Shown: positions 49,729 to 59,323 of the stretch, piece after piece
Layout of the letters: each line of letters starts with the position of its first letter
How positions within the stretch are numbered: the first letter of the stretch is position 1
DNA from: Sediminispirochaeta smaragdinae DSM 11293
Lineage (GTDB): Bacteria > Spirochaetota > Spirochaetia > DSM-16054 > Sediminispirochaetaceae
Direction of reading: 5' to 3'
Assembly (NCBI RefSeq): GCF_000143985.1
Contig: NC_014364.1
Location: forward strand, 3,906,001 to 3,970,000
DNA: 64,000 bases
The notes under the pieces: generated by a model
Database searches by the model: none
Seen by the model: only the letters and a program-made list of their open reading frames with translations
Told to the model about the DNA's origin: nothing
Made by a program: the position numbers and the translations under genes

Positions 49729-51562
49729 GATCAACTTCCTTCTGTTTATGTTTTCCTTCAAGGAGATCATACATGGTTTCGGGGTTTTCTTCAAATTCGA
49801 AAAAACGCTTTATACGAGCGAAAACCTGGTGGTTCTCCATAAAGGCATCCACGATCTCCGGATCAAATTGTTTGCCGCGCTCCCCTGCGATAATCTCCAC
49901 GGCCTTTTCGTGGCTATAGGCCTCTTTGTAGGGACGTTTGCTGGTAAGAGCATCGTAGACATCGGCGATGGAAACAATTCTTGCCGAAAGAGGGATACCC
50001 TCCCCACTAAGGCCCTCCGGATAGCCGCTGCCATCCCAGCGTTCATGATGATAGTAGGCAATCTCTTTACCCATGGTGAGAAAACTGGTCTTTGTAAGCT
50101 GTTTATCAACAACCTCCAAAGCCTCGCCTCCAAGCCTGGAATGAGCCTTAATCTGTTCATACTCATCCGGGTTAAAGCGTCCGGGTTTCAGCAGGATGGA
50201 ATCGGAAATTCCCACCTTCCCGACATCGTGAAGAATGGAAGAAAGCGAAAGATCTTCAAGATAGTCGTCGGTTATATAGGCCGCATATTTGGGCAGTCTC
50301 CGAAGGGTTTGGGCCATGATTCTCGTAAATTCGCGAATACGTTCGAGATGAGCACCGGTATCTTTATCTCGGTATTCGGTAAGCTTGGCAAAGCCGATGA
50401 TGGCTGCCGACTGGGTGTCTTTGAGCTCATGAAGGGAATCCCTTAGTTTCTGCTCCAGATGAACACGCTCGGTCAAATCCTTTTCGGCCATGGAATAGGC
50501 GATAACGGTTCCCGTCGAATCTACAATGGAAGTGAAACTTGCATAGGTGTAGATGACCGCTCCATCTTTCCGACGACGTTTCACCTCGCTCTCAACATAA
50601 CTCCCTTCATTATACTGAATCAGGGCAACCAGCTTTGCAAAGGCGTCGTTGCCCCGATCGACCCTAAGCAAATCGTCGTAATGTTGGCCGACCATCTCTT
50701 CCCAATGGTAGCCGTAGGTTCGTTCTGCGGCGGTATTGAGATTAAGAATGGTTCCTTCGGGGTCAAAAATGATGATTCCGGAAAGGATGGTATCAAAGAG
50801 AATGGTAAAATTTCGTTCCGATATCTTGAGCCTGGATTCAAGATTCCGAAGATAGGTGACATCTTTCCATTGAGTGGCATAGCCGGTCACGTTCCCCGAC
50901 TGGTCCTTGATAATCCAGCTGGTATCAAGTACCCGTTTGATTGCACGATTGTTGTTATAGAGGTGAGTCTCCAGATTAAAAACCGTCCCAGCCTCAAGCA
51001 ATCTGCGCTGCTTATCCTCAAGTTCATCCTGGTAAACGTAGACCTCGCGCAAATCGGAAGGTGCATCTTCTTCATGGTACTCAAGAAGCTCGGCAAAAGC
51101 GGGATTTGAGGTTTCGACCCGGCCGTTCATGCGTGCGGTAAACATTGCATCGCCGATCGTTCGAAAGAGTTGCTCATACTCCTGTTCCGCCGCTTGATTG
51201 TTGCTGCCGTCGACCAGTTCCCTCAGGATAATCAAAAAATAAAAGCCGTTGTCCGTGGTAAGGCGTGTACTTTTAACACTGAAACCGCGCGTAGGTTCGT
51301 CGAACCGAAATCCTGTACCCGAAAGGTGAACACTAAAAGAGGTCTCTTCAGGATGTTCCAAACCGATATTCTTAAGAAACGAATGATGCCCCGAAAGAAT
51401 TTCGTCGGCACGAAGGCCAAACATTCTCGAAAAAACATCGTTAAAAAAAAGAAGTTCACTCTTCTCGTCAATGATGAGGATTCCGTCGGAGACTTCTTCA
51501 ATTATGCTCAGCAGTACCGTATCCACTCCAACAGTTATACACCTTCGTGCCTGACGGGTCAA
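49721..51562 (-). CDS. PAS-domain HD-GYP cyclic-di-GMP phosphodiesterase
   Basis: This protein of about 613 residues has three PAS-type sensor regions (IEEVSDGILIIDEKSELLFFNDVFSRMFG; TIGDAMFTARMNGRVETSNPAF; ILFDTILSGIIIFDPEGTILNLN, each visible in part) and a C-terminal HD-GYP domain (HDVGKVGISDSILLKPG, YYHHERWDGSGYPEGL, SIADVYDALTSKRPYKE). HD-GYP enzymes hydrolyse cyclic-di-GMP. It has no membrane segment, so it senses a cytoplasmic signal. The start is uncertain: the first candidate is a TTG, and later GTG codons are possible. It is co-transcribed with the MscS channel. Confidence 0.9.
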   Translation of the reverse strand: MTRQARRCITVGVDTVLLSIIEEVSDGILIIDEKSELLFFNDVFSRMFGLRADEILSGHHSFLKNIGLEHPEETSFSVHLSGTGFRFDEPTRGFSVKSTRLTTDNGFYFLIILRELVDGSNNQAAEQEYEQLFRTIGDAMFTARMNGRVETSNPAFAELLEYHEEDAPSDLREVYVYQDELEDKQRRLLEAGTVFNLETHLYNNNRAIKRVLDTSWIIKDQSGNVTGYATQWKDVTYLRNLESRLKISERNFTILFDTILSGIIIFDPEGTILNLNTAAERTYGYHWEEMVGQHYDDLLRVDRGNDAFAKLVALIQYNEGSYVESEVKRRRKDGAVIYTYASFTSIVDSTGTVIAYSMAEKDLTERVHLEQKLRDSLHELKDTQSAAIIGFAKLTEYRDKDTGAHLERIREFTRIMAQTLRRLPKYAAYITDDYLEDLSLSSILHDVGKVGISDSILLKPGRFNPDEYEQIKAHSRLGGEALEVVDKQLTKTSFLTMGKEIAYYHHERWDGSGYPEGLSGEGIPLSARIVSIADVYDALTSKRPYKEAYSHEKAVEIIAGERGKQFDPEIVDAFMENHQVFARIKRFFEFEENPETMYDLLEGKHKQKEVDLA

Positions 51563-51637
51563 ATAGTTCCGGGAAACGACACGGCAGGGGAAAAGGGCTT
51601 GCCAGATCGATAGCAGCCTGCGAGAATAAAAGAAGCC

Positions 51638-52669
51638 ATGAAGAAAGAAATCGCCTATATCGCAATTGAAATAGAAAACACCACGCTTACCCGCTGTATG
51701 GATTTAAAGGATGGTAAGCAGTCTCATACCCTGCAGTTGACCACGATGGTCGACAATCAGAGGAGAGCACTCGTCACCATCTTTCTGTGCGAAGGGTCCA
51801 CGAAGCAGCTTCTGAAACAGTTTGATTTGACCCATCTTCGGCCGAAGCCGGCAGGCCCCCCCCGCTTCTTTCTCACCTGCCTGTACGACGGCAATAGCCT
51901 GCTCACTATTCGGCTCAAGGTGGACGGGAAAGAGTATGCCGCAGAACGCGTCGACCTAAGCCGATTTATCAGGCGGAAACGACCGATGCTTCTGCTGATT
52001 CCGGTGTTCCTGCTGCTTGCGGCTGCTGCGGTATTGCTTATTCCCCGAACGTGTACATCCCGAAAGAATACGGACCGTACGGTAACGGCATCCGTTTCTG
52101 CAGAAGAAAGCAGACACAGCGAGGAATCCTCTCCGGCGGCAACGGGGAAGATGACGCAAGAAGCTTCAGAGACTATCGAAACACAGCAAAGCCCTGCAAA
52201 ACCATCGCCTCAAGCTTCATCGCCCCCCCCTACTTCGCCCCCGCAGGAGCAGCCTCAGGAGCAAAGAAAGATAGCCGAGCAGGAGCCAACGGCCCCGGTA
52301 ACGGCTTCCGCATTTCGGTCCGTCGAAAAAAGAGCCGTCATTTATTTTCATCCCAACGATTCGGAGCTCACCGCCGAGGCCCAAACCCAGCTCCGCGTCT
52401 TCGGCCGGCAACTCAGGGAGTGGAACAGTATCGATGCCGTGAGTATCGAAGGCCACTGCGCTCTGCTGGGCACCGAAAAGGGGAGGATAGAGCTCTCACG
52501 GGAACGCGCCGAAAACAGTGCCGCTTTTCTCGAAACGATCGGGATCCCCGCGCAAGGAGTTTCCTTGCAATGGTTTGCCGGCGAAAGGCCCGCCACCCGG
52601 GACCCTGACAAACAGGAGCTGAACCGACGGGTTGAAATTTCGGCGAAAGGGAAAGAAGAGCGGCAATAG
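51638..52669 (+). CDS. DnaK substrate-domain-like protein fused through a membrane segment to OmpA domain
   Basis: This 343-residue protein has an unusual order. Residues about 25-105 align by eye with the beta-sandwich substrate domain of DnaK (TTMVDNQRRALVTIFLCEGS, KQFDLTHLRPKPAGPP, TIRLKVDGKE), but no ATPase domain is present. One membrane segment follows (about 115-135, MLLLIPVFLLLAAAAVLLI), then a Ser/Glu/Pro-rich linker to about 225. The last 110 residues are an OmpA-like peptidoglycan-binding domain (IYFHPNDSELTAEAQTQL, SIEGHCALLGTEKGRIELS, LNRRVEI). The Hsp70-like part would face the cytoplasm and the OmpA part the periplasm. It diverges from the HD-GYP gene. Confidence 0.8.
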   Translation: MKKEIAYIAIEIENTTLTRCMDLKDGKQSHTLQLTTMVDNQRRALVTIFLCEGSTKQLLKQFDLTHLRPKPAGPPRFFLTCLYDGNSLLTIRLKVDGKEYAAERVDLSRFIRRKRPMLLLIPVFLLLAAAAVLLIPRTCTSRKNTDRTVTASVSAEESRHSEESSPAATGKMTQEASETIETQQSPAKPSPQASSPPPTSPPQEQPQEQRKIAEQEPTAPVTASAFRSVEKRAVIYFHPNDSELTAEAQTQLRVFGRQLREWNSIDAVSIEGHCALLGTEKGRIELSRERAENSAAFLETIGIPAQGVSLQWFAGERPATRDPDKQELNRRVEISAKGKEERQ

Positions 52670-52676
52670 CCGAAGC

Positions 52677-53771
52677 TTAATCCTCGACGGGATAGGGCCA
52701 GAGTCTATTGTCGGGACCGGGAAGCAATGCCTCTCTCTCCTCCACCCGGGGAACCGGATCAAGGGGAATAGAAACCTTTCCTCCGCCGCCGGGTAGGTCA
52801 ACGGCATAGACCGGTGTGGCGAGCCCCGACATGCACTGCCGCAATGAGCGCATAATCGACACGCCTTTGAGGATCGGGGCCCGGAGATGCGATGTGCCGG
52901 CCGCAAGGTCCCCCTGAAACAGGTAGTAGGGAATAACCCTGGCGGCGAGCAACGCCCCGCTCAGGACCTTCAGGGTCTCACGGTCATCATTCACCCCACG
53001 CAGCAAAACCGACTGATTGAGAATCGGGATTCCTGAATCCGCAAGCCGCGCAAGGGCCTCGACAGCCGGAGGAGAGACTTCATCGGGATGGTTGAACTGG
53101 CACACGACGAAAAGCGGTGCCCTGCGACCAAGCTCCCGGGCCAATACAGGCGTTATCCGTGAGGGAAGCACCGCCGGCATCCTCGTACCGATACGAAGAA
53201 TGAGATCGGGCCTGTGCTTACGAAAAAGATCGATAAGCCGAAAAAGGGTACCATCGGGAAGCATCAGGGGATCACCACCGGAGAGAAGGAGTTCCCTGAT
53301 CTCCGGCCGTTTTTCAAGATAACAGGCGGCATCCTGGGCCGCCTCAAAAAGCGAACGCCGGTCCTTTCGATTCTTTACCTCACGGTCTCCCTGACCAGCG
53401 CCACCGGTAAAATGGCGACGAAAGCAGTGTCGACAATAGAGGGCACAGCGATCGGAGGCCAAAAAAAGGGCCCTGTCTTCGTAGCGATGAATCAAACGGG
53501 GAAGCGGGCTATACTCCTGTTCACAAAGGGGATCGGCAGACTCATAGGAAAGAAAGTGGAACTCCTCTTTCCTGGGAATGGCCTGCCGACGCAGGGGCGA
53601 TGCCGGATCATCGCCCATAAGGGACAGATAGTGTCGTGTCAGGGCAAAGGGAAGGCGCCGCTCCTCTTCGGAGTCAAACCAGGCCCGTTCCTCATCCTCA
53701 AGACAAAGATGCCTCTCCAGCTCATCCAGATTCGTTACCCGCTCTTTTAGTTCCCGTTGCCAGCTCTCCAT
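52677..53771 (-). CDS. epmB: EpmB/KamA-type lysine 2,3-aminomutase
   Basis: A radical-SAM enzyme of about 364 residues. The cluster motif is CALYCRHCFRR (CxxxCxxC), followed by ELLLSGGDPLMLPDG, RIGTRMPAVLPSRIT and SVLLRGVNDDRETL; the PLP lysine region lies near the C-terminus. It converts lysine to beta-lysine with SAM and PLP. With epmA and efp in the same window it most likely supplies beta-lysine for EF-P, although some KamA enzymes serve osmolyte synthesis. The frame opens at 53801; I prefer the ATG at 53771, which has AAAGGG just upstream. It converges on the OmpA-domain gene. Confidence 0.85.
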   Translation of the reverse strand: MESWQRELKERVTNLDELERHLCLEDEERAWFDSEEERRLPFALTRHYLSLMGDDPASPLRRQAIPRKEEFHFLSYESADPLCEQEYSPLPRLIHRYEDRALFLASDRCALYCRHCFRRHFTGGAGQGDREVKNRKDRRSLFEAAQDAACYLEKRPEIRELLLSGGDPLMLPDGTLFRLIDLFRKHRPDLILRIGTRMPAVLPSRITPVLARELGRRAPLFVVCQFNHPDEVSPPAVEALARLADSGIPILNQSVLLRGVNDDRETLKVLSGALLAARVIPYYLFQGDLAAGTSHLRAPILKGVSIMRSLRQCMSGLATPVYAVDLPGGGGKVSIPLDPVPRVEEREALLPGPDNRLWPYPVED

Positions 53772-53881
53772 GTTCCCTTTGTACCATGGAACTGTCCTCA
53801 TCGGGAAGTGATTGACGCAAGGAGGAGGGCAGACTAAGCTCTAAGCCATTCCATAATACACCCAAAAGGCAAGGAGCGATG

Positions 53882-55195
53882 ATGAAGAAAAAAGAGGGAA
53901 TGAGACAGTACTACGGTATAACTTTTTTGATCGGCCTTGGTTTCTTTACCATGGGACTTATGGATCCGCTGTACGATACCTATGTTCCAATGTTCCTATC
54001 CAACTTTATCTCCATGGACAGCATCGTCGGCACCGTCATGGGACTCGACAACCTTTTCGCTCTCTTGCTTATCCCCATTGTTTCGGCCCTCTCGGATAGA
54101 ACGCGGACCCCTATTGGAAGAAGAATGCCATATATCATTGTCACGCTTCCTGCAACGGCGCTCTTTTTCGGTCTCCTCCCCTACTCCGCTCTTACCAGTT
54201 TGGTGGCGCTGATTCTGGCCATCTTTTTCCTCAACCTTTTCAAACAAGCCGCTCGGGGGCCGGTGGTGGCCCTTATGCCGGATATGATTCCCGGTGAATA
54301 TCGCTCCGAGGCAAACGGTGTTATTAATACCATGGGGGGAATTGCGGCCATCGTCGGCACCGTTGGACTGGCAAAGCTCTACGATCTGAACGTTACGCTT
54401 CCCTTGTTCGGAGCAACGATACGGTCAGGCGGAGCAGGGAGCTACATAGGAACCCTTCCCTTTCTGCTTTCCGCCCTTTTGGTTCTTCTTGCGGTCCTTC
54501 TGCTTTTCCTTTTTGTCAAGGAAAAGCAGGTTGCCCAGGAACACGAGCAGGAAGAGAAGGTCCCGATATGGAAAAGCTTGCACATGATCATCGGGACACA
54601 AGATAAGAGTGCCCTTTTCATCCTTGTCAGCCTTCTGCTCTGGTTTATCGGCTACCAGGGGGTGCTTCCCTGGATCGGCATCTATTCCCGTGAATTCCTC
54701 GGTCTAAAGCCGGGGACAGCGGCCCTTTCTGCCGGGATGGTGGGAATCGCCTATGCTATCTTCGCCATTCCCTCGGGGATTCTGGCTCATCGAATAGGCA
54801 GGAAACGAGCAATACGGGGATCCCTCTTCTCCCTCACCCTCGTTACGGTCTTACTTTTTTTGCACCATCCCCTGGCGTCCGGAATTCTCGGCTTAACAGG
54901 CATGCCGCTGGTACTCAGTTTCTGGCTGCTGCTTTTCCTTTTCGGGATCTTTTGGGTCACAGTGGTTACCAACAGCTTTCCGATGCTCTGGCAGATGGCG
55001 TCATACGGAACCATGGGAATATACACCGGGCTCTATTATTTTTTCTCGCAATCCGCCGGTATCATCGCACCGGGATTTTCCGGTGCGATGAGGGACCTCT
55101 TTGGAGATCGCAGCATGTTTCTTACCGCTTCCTGCTGCATGTTTGCCGCTTTTCTTGTAATGGGGCTGGTACGAAAGGGTGAGGCGGAAGAGTAG
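53882..55195 (+). CDS. MFS transporter, glycoside/sugar-cation symporter-like
   Basis: This 437-residue protein has 12 membrane segments. The signature loop after segment 2 is SALSDRTRTPIGRRMPYI, of the GPH/SLC45 sugar-cation symporter type. A second-half loop, LAHRIGRKRAIRG, marks the internal repeat. It probably imports a sugar or glycoside. Two ATGs are adjacent; AAGGAGCG fits the second (53882) better. No metabolic gene lies next to it, so the substrate is unknown. Confidence 0.87.
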   Translation: MKKKEGMRQYYGITFLIGLGFFTMGLMDPLYDTYVPMFLSNFISMDSIVGTVMGLDNLFALLLIPIVSALSDRTRTPIGRRMPYIIVTLPATALFFGLLPYSALTSLVALILAIFFLNLFKQAARGPVVALMPDMIPGEYRSEANGVINTMGGIAAIVGTVGLAKLYDLNVTLPLFGATIRSGGAGSYIGTLPFLLSALLVLLAVLLLFLFVKEKQVAQEHEQEEKVPIWKSLHMIIGTQDKSALFILVSLLLWFIGYQGVLPWIGIYSREFLGLKPGTAALSAGMVGIAYAIFAIPSGILAHRIGRKRAIRGSLFSLTLVTVLLFLHHPLASGILGLTGMPLVLSFWLLLFLFGIFWVTVVTNSFPMLWQMASYGTMGIYTGLYYFFSQSAGIIAPGFSGAMRDLFGDRSMFLTASCCMFAAFLVMGLVRKGEAEE

Positions 55196-55208
55196 CCGTC
55201 CGTACACG

Positions 55209-55237
55209 AAAAAGGGCTGCCTTTTGCCTGGCAGCCC
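55209..55237 (-). terminator. Intrinsic terminator of the polA-coaE-SPOR operon
   Basis: GGGCTGCC (55214-55221) and GGCAGCCC (55230-55237) form a perfect 8-bp stem with an 8-base loop. Five Ts follow on the minus strand (55213-55209). It ends transcription after the SPOR gene and may also serve the convergent MFS gene. Confidence 0.75.
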
Positions 55238-55266
55238 CATTTAACGGTATGATGCATGATATCATG

Positions 55267-55983
55267 CTATTCGGTGACGGTTTTTGTGACCCGGACCTGG
55301 CTGATGTAGCTTTCCTTAAAAGGTTCCACATCCTTAACCCAGCGCAGAAATTTTTCCGCTTCTTCCTTCCCGGCATAGGGGCCTAGGCGAAGACGATAAT
55401 ACTCTCTGCCGTCGACCTCCTTTGTGGTAAGACGCCCGGTAAACCCCTTATCTGCAAGAAGCTTGTTCGCTTCCTCGGCCCCGCTTCTGCTTTGGAACGA
55501 TCCCGCCTGGATCCAATACTCCAAGACCGATACGGTACGCCGAACCGGTGTCGGTGTCCGGGGCGGCTCACTTCGAGGGGCAGTGGAAGGAGGAGTAGAA
55601 ACCGATTCACTCTGCCGTTTGGGAGCGGGAGTAAGTACTGGTTCGGGGCTTTTGCCCGTCCCGGCATCAACAGAAACTGTCGATGAGTCCTTTTCTCCAT
55701 ACACAATGACAAACTCATCACTGCCGTCTCCGGCCTTCTCATCGCCGGAGGCCCCAGAGGACGCCTCTTCCAAACCAGGATACTCGGAGTCATCACTTCG
55801 TACCCATTCAATCGGATCCTTTATCGGGCCAGCCGCCGAAGAGGTCGCTTCGGCAGAACCGTCGCCTGCGGCAACGGGAACATCATTCCCCTTTGGGAAA
55901 AACCAGATAAATCCGGTCCCTACCAACACCAGGAGAAAGAGCGTCACCGAAAAAAGTATCCACACTATCTTCTTTTGTTCCAT
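55267..55983 (-). CDS. SPOR-domain membrane protein
   Basis: A protein of about 238 residues with one N-terminal membrane segment (IVWILFSVTLFLLVLVGTGFIWFF), a long Ser/Pro/Thr-rich periplasmic linker (about 40-160), and a C-terminal SPOR domain (WIQAGSFQSRSGAEEANKLLADKGFTG, YYRLRLGPYAGKEEAEKF). SPOR domains bind denuded peptidoglycan at division sites. The frame opens at 56004, overlapping coaE by four bases; the ATG at 55983 has AGGA seven bases upstream. Either start is possible. It is the last gene after polA and coaE. Confidence 0.85.
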   Translation of the reverse strand: MEQKKIVWILFSVTLFLLVLVGTGFIWFFPKGNDVPVAAGDGSAEATSSAAGPIKDPIEWVRSDDSEYPGLEEASSGASGDEKAGDGSDEFVIVYGEKDSSTVSVDAGTGKSPEPVLTPAPKRQSESVSTPPSTAPRSEPPRTPTPVRRTVSVLEYWIQAGSFQSRSGAEEANKLLADKGFTGRLTTKEVDGREYYRLRLGPYAGKEEAEKFLRWVKDVEPFKESYISQVRVTKTVTE

Positions 55984-56000
55984 CGTTATTCCTGCCTGCT

Positions 56001-56591
56001 TCATCCCTTCAACAAATTCGCCTCGATTCGAAGGACTTTTTTCCGCAAATACCGTATCGAACCGACATTGTATATAGTATAAGTATCGACATCTTTTCTC
56101 AGTCGTTTAGCATCAATACTTTTTTGAGCGGAAAAGCGTTGAAGAATTCGCTGCGGGGGGAGCGCATCCCGCAGCAGAGCCCGAAAGAAGCGGAGCGGCA
56201 TCGGAGCGGCAACAAACAGGACCGCGCCACAGAGCTTATCCAAACCCATCTTTTCAAGAATGGCAGCATTGACGATCACCTTCCCCCCGATCCCGACGTC
56301 GTCGATTCGCCGCCGGACCTCACGTACCATCTCAGGGTGCACGATAGCCTCCAGCCGGGCCAGGGCCTCATCATCACCGAAAACCCGTGCGCCCAGACGA
56401 CGTCGATCGATGCCGCCCTTTCCATCTCCGACATCAGAACCAAAGGCCGCAATAACATCCGCGGCCCTGGCCGTAAGGGCACCGTGGCCAAGATCATCTA
56501 CATCGATGACAATCCAGCCCCTTTCGGCAAGCAGTGAGGCAACAAGATCCTTTCCAGCGCAATAGCGGCCGGTGAGACCAAGGACCATCAA
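56001..56591 (-). CDS. coaE: Dephospho-CoA kinase
   Basis: This 196-residue kinase carries out the last step of coenzyme A synthesis. The P-loop region is GLTGRYCAGKDLVASLL, where Asp replaces the usual Ser/Thr after GK. VIDVDDLGHGAL (nucleotide and CoA binding), RRRLGARVFGDDEALARLEAIVHPEM and the lid region match CoaE. It overlaps polA by four bases and the SPOR frame by a few, so the three genes form an operon. Confidence 0.88.
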   Translation of the reverse strand: MMVLGLTGRYCAGKDLVASLLAERGWIVIDVDDLGHGALTARAADVIAAFGSDVGDGKGGIDRRRLGARVFGDDEALARLEAIVHPEMVREVRRRIDDVGIGGKVIVNAAILEKMGLDKLCGAVLFVAAPMPLRFFRALLRDALPPQRILQRFSAQKSIDAKRLRKDVDTYTIYNVGSIRYLRKKVLRIEANLLKG

Positions 56592-59323
56592 TGGAGATCT
56601 CCCCAGCTCCCACCTCGCTCAATACTTACCCGCAAAGGAACCGAGAGCTTCACCGCCGACTCCATCTCCTCTTTCAGCAGCCCCTCCATACGGTCGGCCT
56701 CATCAAAGGGAACCTCGAACAGCAGCTCATCATGGATCTGCAGGACCATCTTGCTTTTCAGTTCCTCAGAGGCCATTCGCCTACTAACGGCGAGCATGGC
56801 CAGCTTCACGATATCGGCGGCAGTGCCCTGAATCGGCGTGTTGACGGCAATGCGCTCGGCCCCCGCCTTCTCCGTCTTGTTTCTACTGTTAATGGCGGGG
56901 ATGGAACGCTCTCTGCCGAGAAGGGTTTTGCTTACCCCGCTCTGCTCTGTCTCCTGCACCACCTTTCTCATGAAGCTCTGGATCCTGAAATAACGGCGAA
57001 AATAGGCGGAGATAAAGGAATCGGCCCTGCTTCGGGATATTCCCAATTCACGGCTCAGCCGAAAGGCGGACATGCCGTACATCACACCAAAATTAATGGT
57101 CTTGGCAATCCGCCGCTGCTCAGAGCTGACATCCGCTTCTGACACATCGAAAATCAGGGAGGCTGTACGGCGGTGAACATCCCCTCCGCTGCGAAAGGCC
57201 TGGGAAAGCTCAGGGTCTTCGGACAAATGGGCAAGAACCACCAGCTCGATCTGACTGTAGTCAGCGGAGATAAAAAGATTCCCTTCGGCAGGAACAAAGG
57301 CAGAGCGGATCCTTCGGCCGTCCTCATCCCGGATGGGGATATTCTGGAGATTGGGATCCTTACTGGAAAGACGCCCGGTAGCGGTCCCGGTCTGGATCAG
57401 CTGGGTATGAATCCTGCCAGTTTCCGGGTTAACCAGTTTGGGCAGGGCGTCGACATAGGTTGATTTGAGTTTTGCCAGGCTGCGATGACGAAGGACCAGC
57501 AAGGGCACAACGTCTTCCCTGGCAAGCTCCTCCAGCACGGAGATATCGGTCGAATAACCGGTTTTGGTTTTCTTTATCGGGGTGAGCTTCCGCTCCTCGA
57601 AGAGAACCTGCTGAAGCTGCTTTGTCGAGTTGATATTGAAGCTGTGGCCGCAGGCCTGCCAGATATCATCCTCGATCGTTCCAAGATCCTTTTCAAGTTC
57701 CCGGCCATATGCCTCCAGGCGGTCGGAAAGCAGGGTAATGCCGGCACACTCCATCTCCGCAAGGATGGGCACAAGGGGCATCTCAAGCTCGAAAAAAAGC
57801 TTTTCGAGGCCCCGTTCCTTCAGTTGGCGACGAAAAAGTTCATAGAAGCGAAAGGTGATGTCGGCATCCTCGGCTGCATAGCGGGTTGCCGTCTCCACGG
57901 AGATATCCTGGAACAGCCCATCCTTCGGTACCACATCCTTAAAAGAGATGGTCTTATAGCCCAAGAGCGAAGCGGCAAGGGGATCCATGCCATAGCTGTT
58001 GGCCGTGGTATCGAGCAGCCATGCGGCGACCATGGTATCGAAGGCAAGGTTCTTCGTGACCACTCCCCAGCGACGCAAGACCTTGTAATCGTATTTGAAG
58101 TTATGCCCGATAATGCGGACCGAAGGGCTTGAAGTGAGGCGCACAAGGCGTTCACGCACGGCATCATCGTCGAATTTTCGCTGCCCCTCCGCAATAAGTG
58201 GCAGATAAGCAGCCTGTTTCGGGCTAACGGCCAATGAAAAGCCGACAGGATTGGCCAGCATGGCATCCAGGCTGTCGGTTTCTATATCAAGGGCACAAGC
58301 ACCCGCCGATATAGCCTTTTCAATCCATCGATCAAGACCTTCAAGATCATCGATCTGCTCATAACGCCCCTCTCCGAGAAGCTCATCGGGAACGGAGGAA
58401 GCCTCGGCACGTTTTTCACGCTGCCGGGAAAGCTGCTTTTCGCTTATCTTAGCCCCTTTTGCTTGCTCGGCAAGGGCTTTGGCACCGTAACGCAACAGAA
58501 GAGGGACTGCAGCTTCGCGGTTAAGATCCCCCACCGGAGTAGGAGCCTCAGGAGGAAGGGACACATCTTTTTTCAGGATGATAAGGGAGCGGCTGAGAAA
58601 GGCATCCTCCCGGGAGGCCTCGAGCTTTGCCCGCTCTCCCGTACTGCATGCATTGAGGTTTGCATACACCCCGTCGAGATCACCGAATTTCGTTAAAAGC
58701 TTGGAAGCGGTCTTGGGACCGATCCCTTTGACCCCAGGAACATTATCGGCCTGATCGCCGGTAAGGGAAAGATAATCGACGATCTGATCAGCCTCGACAC
58801 CCCACTGATCGAAGACATCGTCCCTACCGATGAGCTGATAGCCTCCCTTTTCGGGACGCAGCATACGGATCTCTCCCCCGAGAAGCTGCAAAAGATCCTT
58901 GTCGCCGGTCACAATGACACAGGGACGATCCTTTTTCCTGCACCGTTCGGCCATGGTGGCGATGATATCGTCGGCCTCTACACCATCTTTTCGCAAGACG
59001 GTCATTCCCATGACACCGAGGATTTCCTCGATCATCGGGACCTGGGCGTGTAATTCCTCGGGAGCCTTTTCCCTATTGGCCTTATACTCGGGATACATCT
59101 CATGCCGAAAGGTAGGAACCCTTGAGTCGAGCACGACGGCGAGCGCGCCGGGGCGGTATTCATCAAGGATTGAAAAAAGGGTTCGGAAAAATCCGAAAAG
59201 GGCCGAAACATTCGTCCCGTCGGGCGCACTGAGATGCCTCCCCATGAAGGCAAAATAGGAACGGTAAATAATACTATAGCCGTCAAGCAGATAGAGTGTG
59301 GTTGTTTCTTCCGATCTTTTCAT
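56588..59323 (-). CDS. polA: DNA polymerase I
   Basis: This 911-residue polymerase has all three parts. The N-terminal 5' nuclease shows YLLDGYSIIYRSYFAF, VVLDSRVPTFRHEMYPEYKANR and TGDQADNVPGVKGIGPKTA. The 3'-5' proofreading domain keeps its acidic pair (ALDIETDSLD near 345), so it should be active. The polymerase shows SADYSQIELVVLAHLSEDP, KTINFGVMYGMSAFRLS and LQIHDELLFEVP. It fills gaps in repair and removes primers. It starts four bases into the flagellar gene upstream (ATGA overlap). Confidence 0.97.
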   Translation of the reverse strand: MKRSEETTTLYLLDGYSIIYRSYFAFMGRHLSAPDGTNVSALFGFFRTLFSILDEYRPGALAVVLDSRVPTFRHEMYPEYKANREKAPEELHAQVPMIEEILGVMGMTVLRKDGVEADDIIATMAERCRKKDRPCVIVTGDKDLLQLLGGEIRMLRPEKGGYQLIGRDDVFDQWGVEADQIVDYLSLTGDQADNVPGVKGIGPKTASKLLTKFGDLDGVYANLNACSTGERAKLEASREDAFLSRSLIILKKDVSLPPEAPTPVGDLNREAAVPLLLRYGAKALAEQAKGAKISEKQLSRQREKRAEASSVPDELLGEGRYEQIDDLEGLDRWIEKAISAGACALDIETDSLDAMLANPVGFSLAVSPKQAAYLPLIAEGQRKFDDDAVRERLVRLTSSPSVRIIGHNFKYDYKVLRRWGVVTKNLAFDTMVAAWLLDTTANSYGMDPLAASLLGYKTISFKDVVPKDGLFQDISVETATRYAAEDADITFRFYELFRRQLKERGLEKLFFELEMPLVPILAEMECAGITLLSDRLEAYGRELEKDLGTIEDDIWQACGHSFNINSTKQLQQVLFEERKLTPIKKTKTGYSTDISVLEELAREDVVPLLVLRHRSLAKLKSTYVDALPKLVNPETGRIHTQLIQTGTATGRLSSKDPNLQNIPIRDEDGRRIRSAFVPAEGNLFISADYSQIELVVLAHLSEDPELSQAFRSGGDVHRRTASLIFDVSEADVSSEQRRIAKTINFGVMYGMSAFRLSRELGISRSRADSFISAYFRRYFRIQSFMRKVVQETEQSGVSKTLLGRERSIPAINSRNKTEKAGAERIAVNTPIQGTAADIVKLAMLAVSRRMASEELKSKMVLQIHDELLFEVPFDEADRMEGLLKEEMESAVKLSVPLRVSIERGGSWGDLH

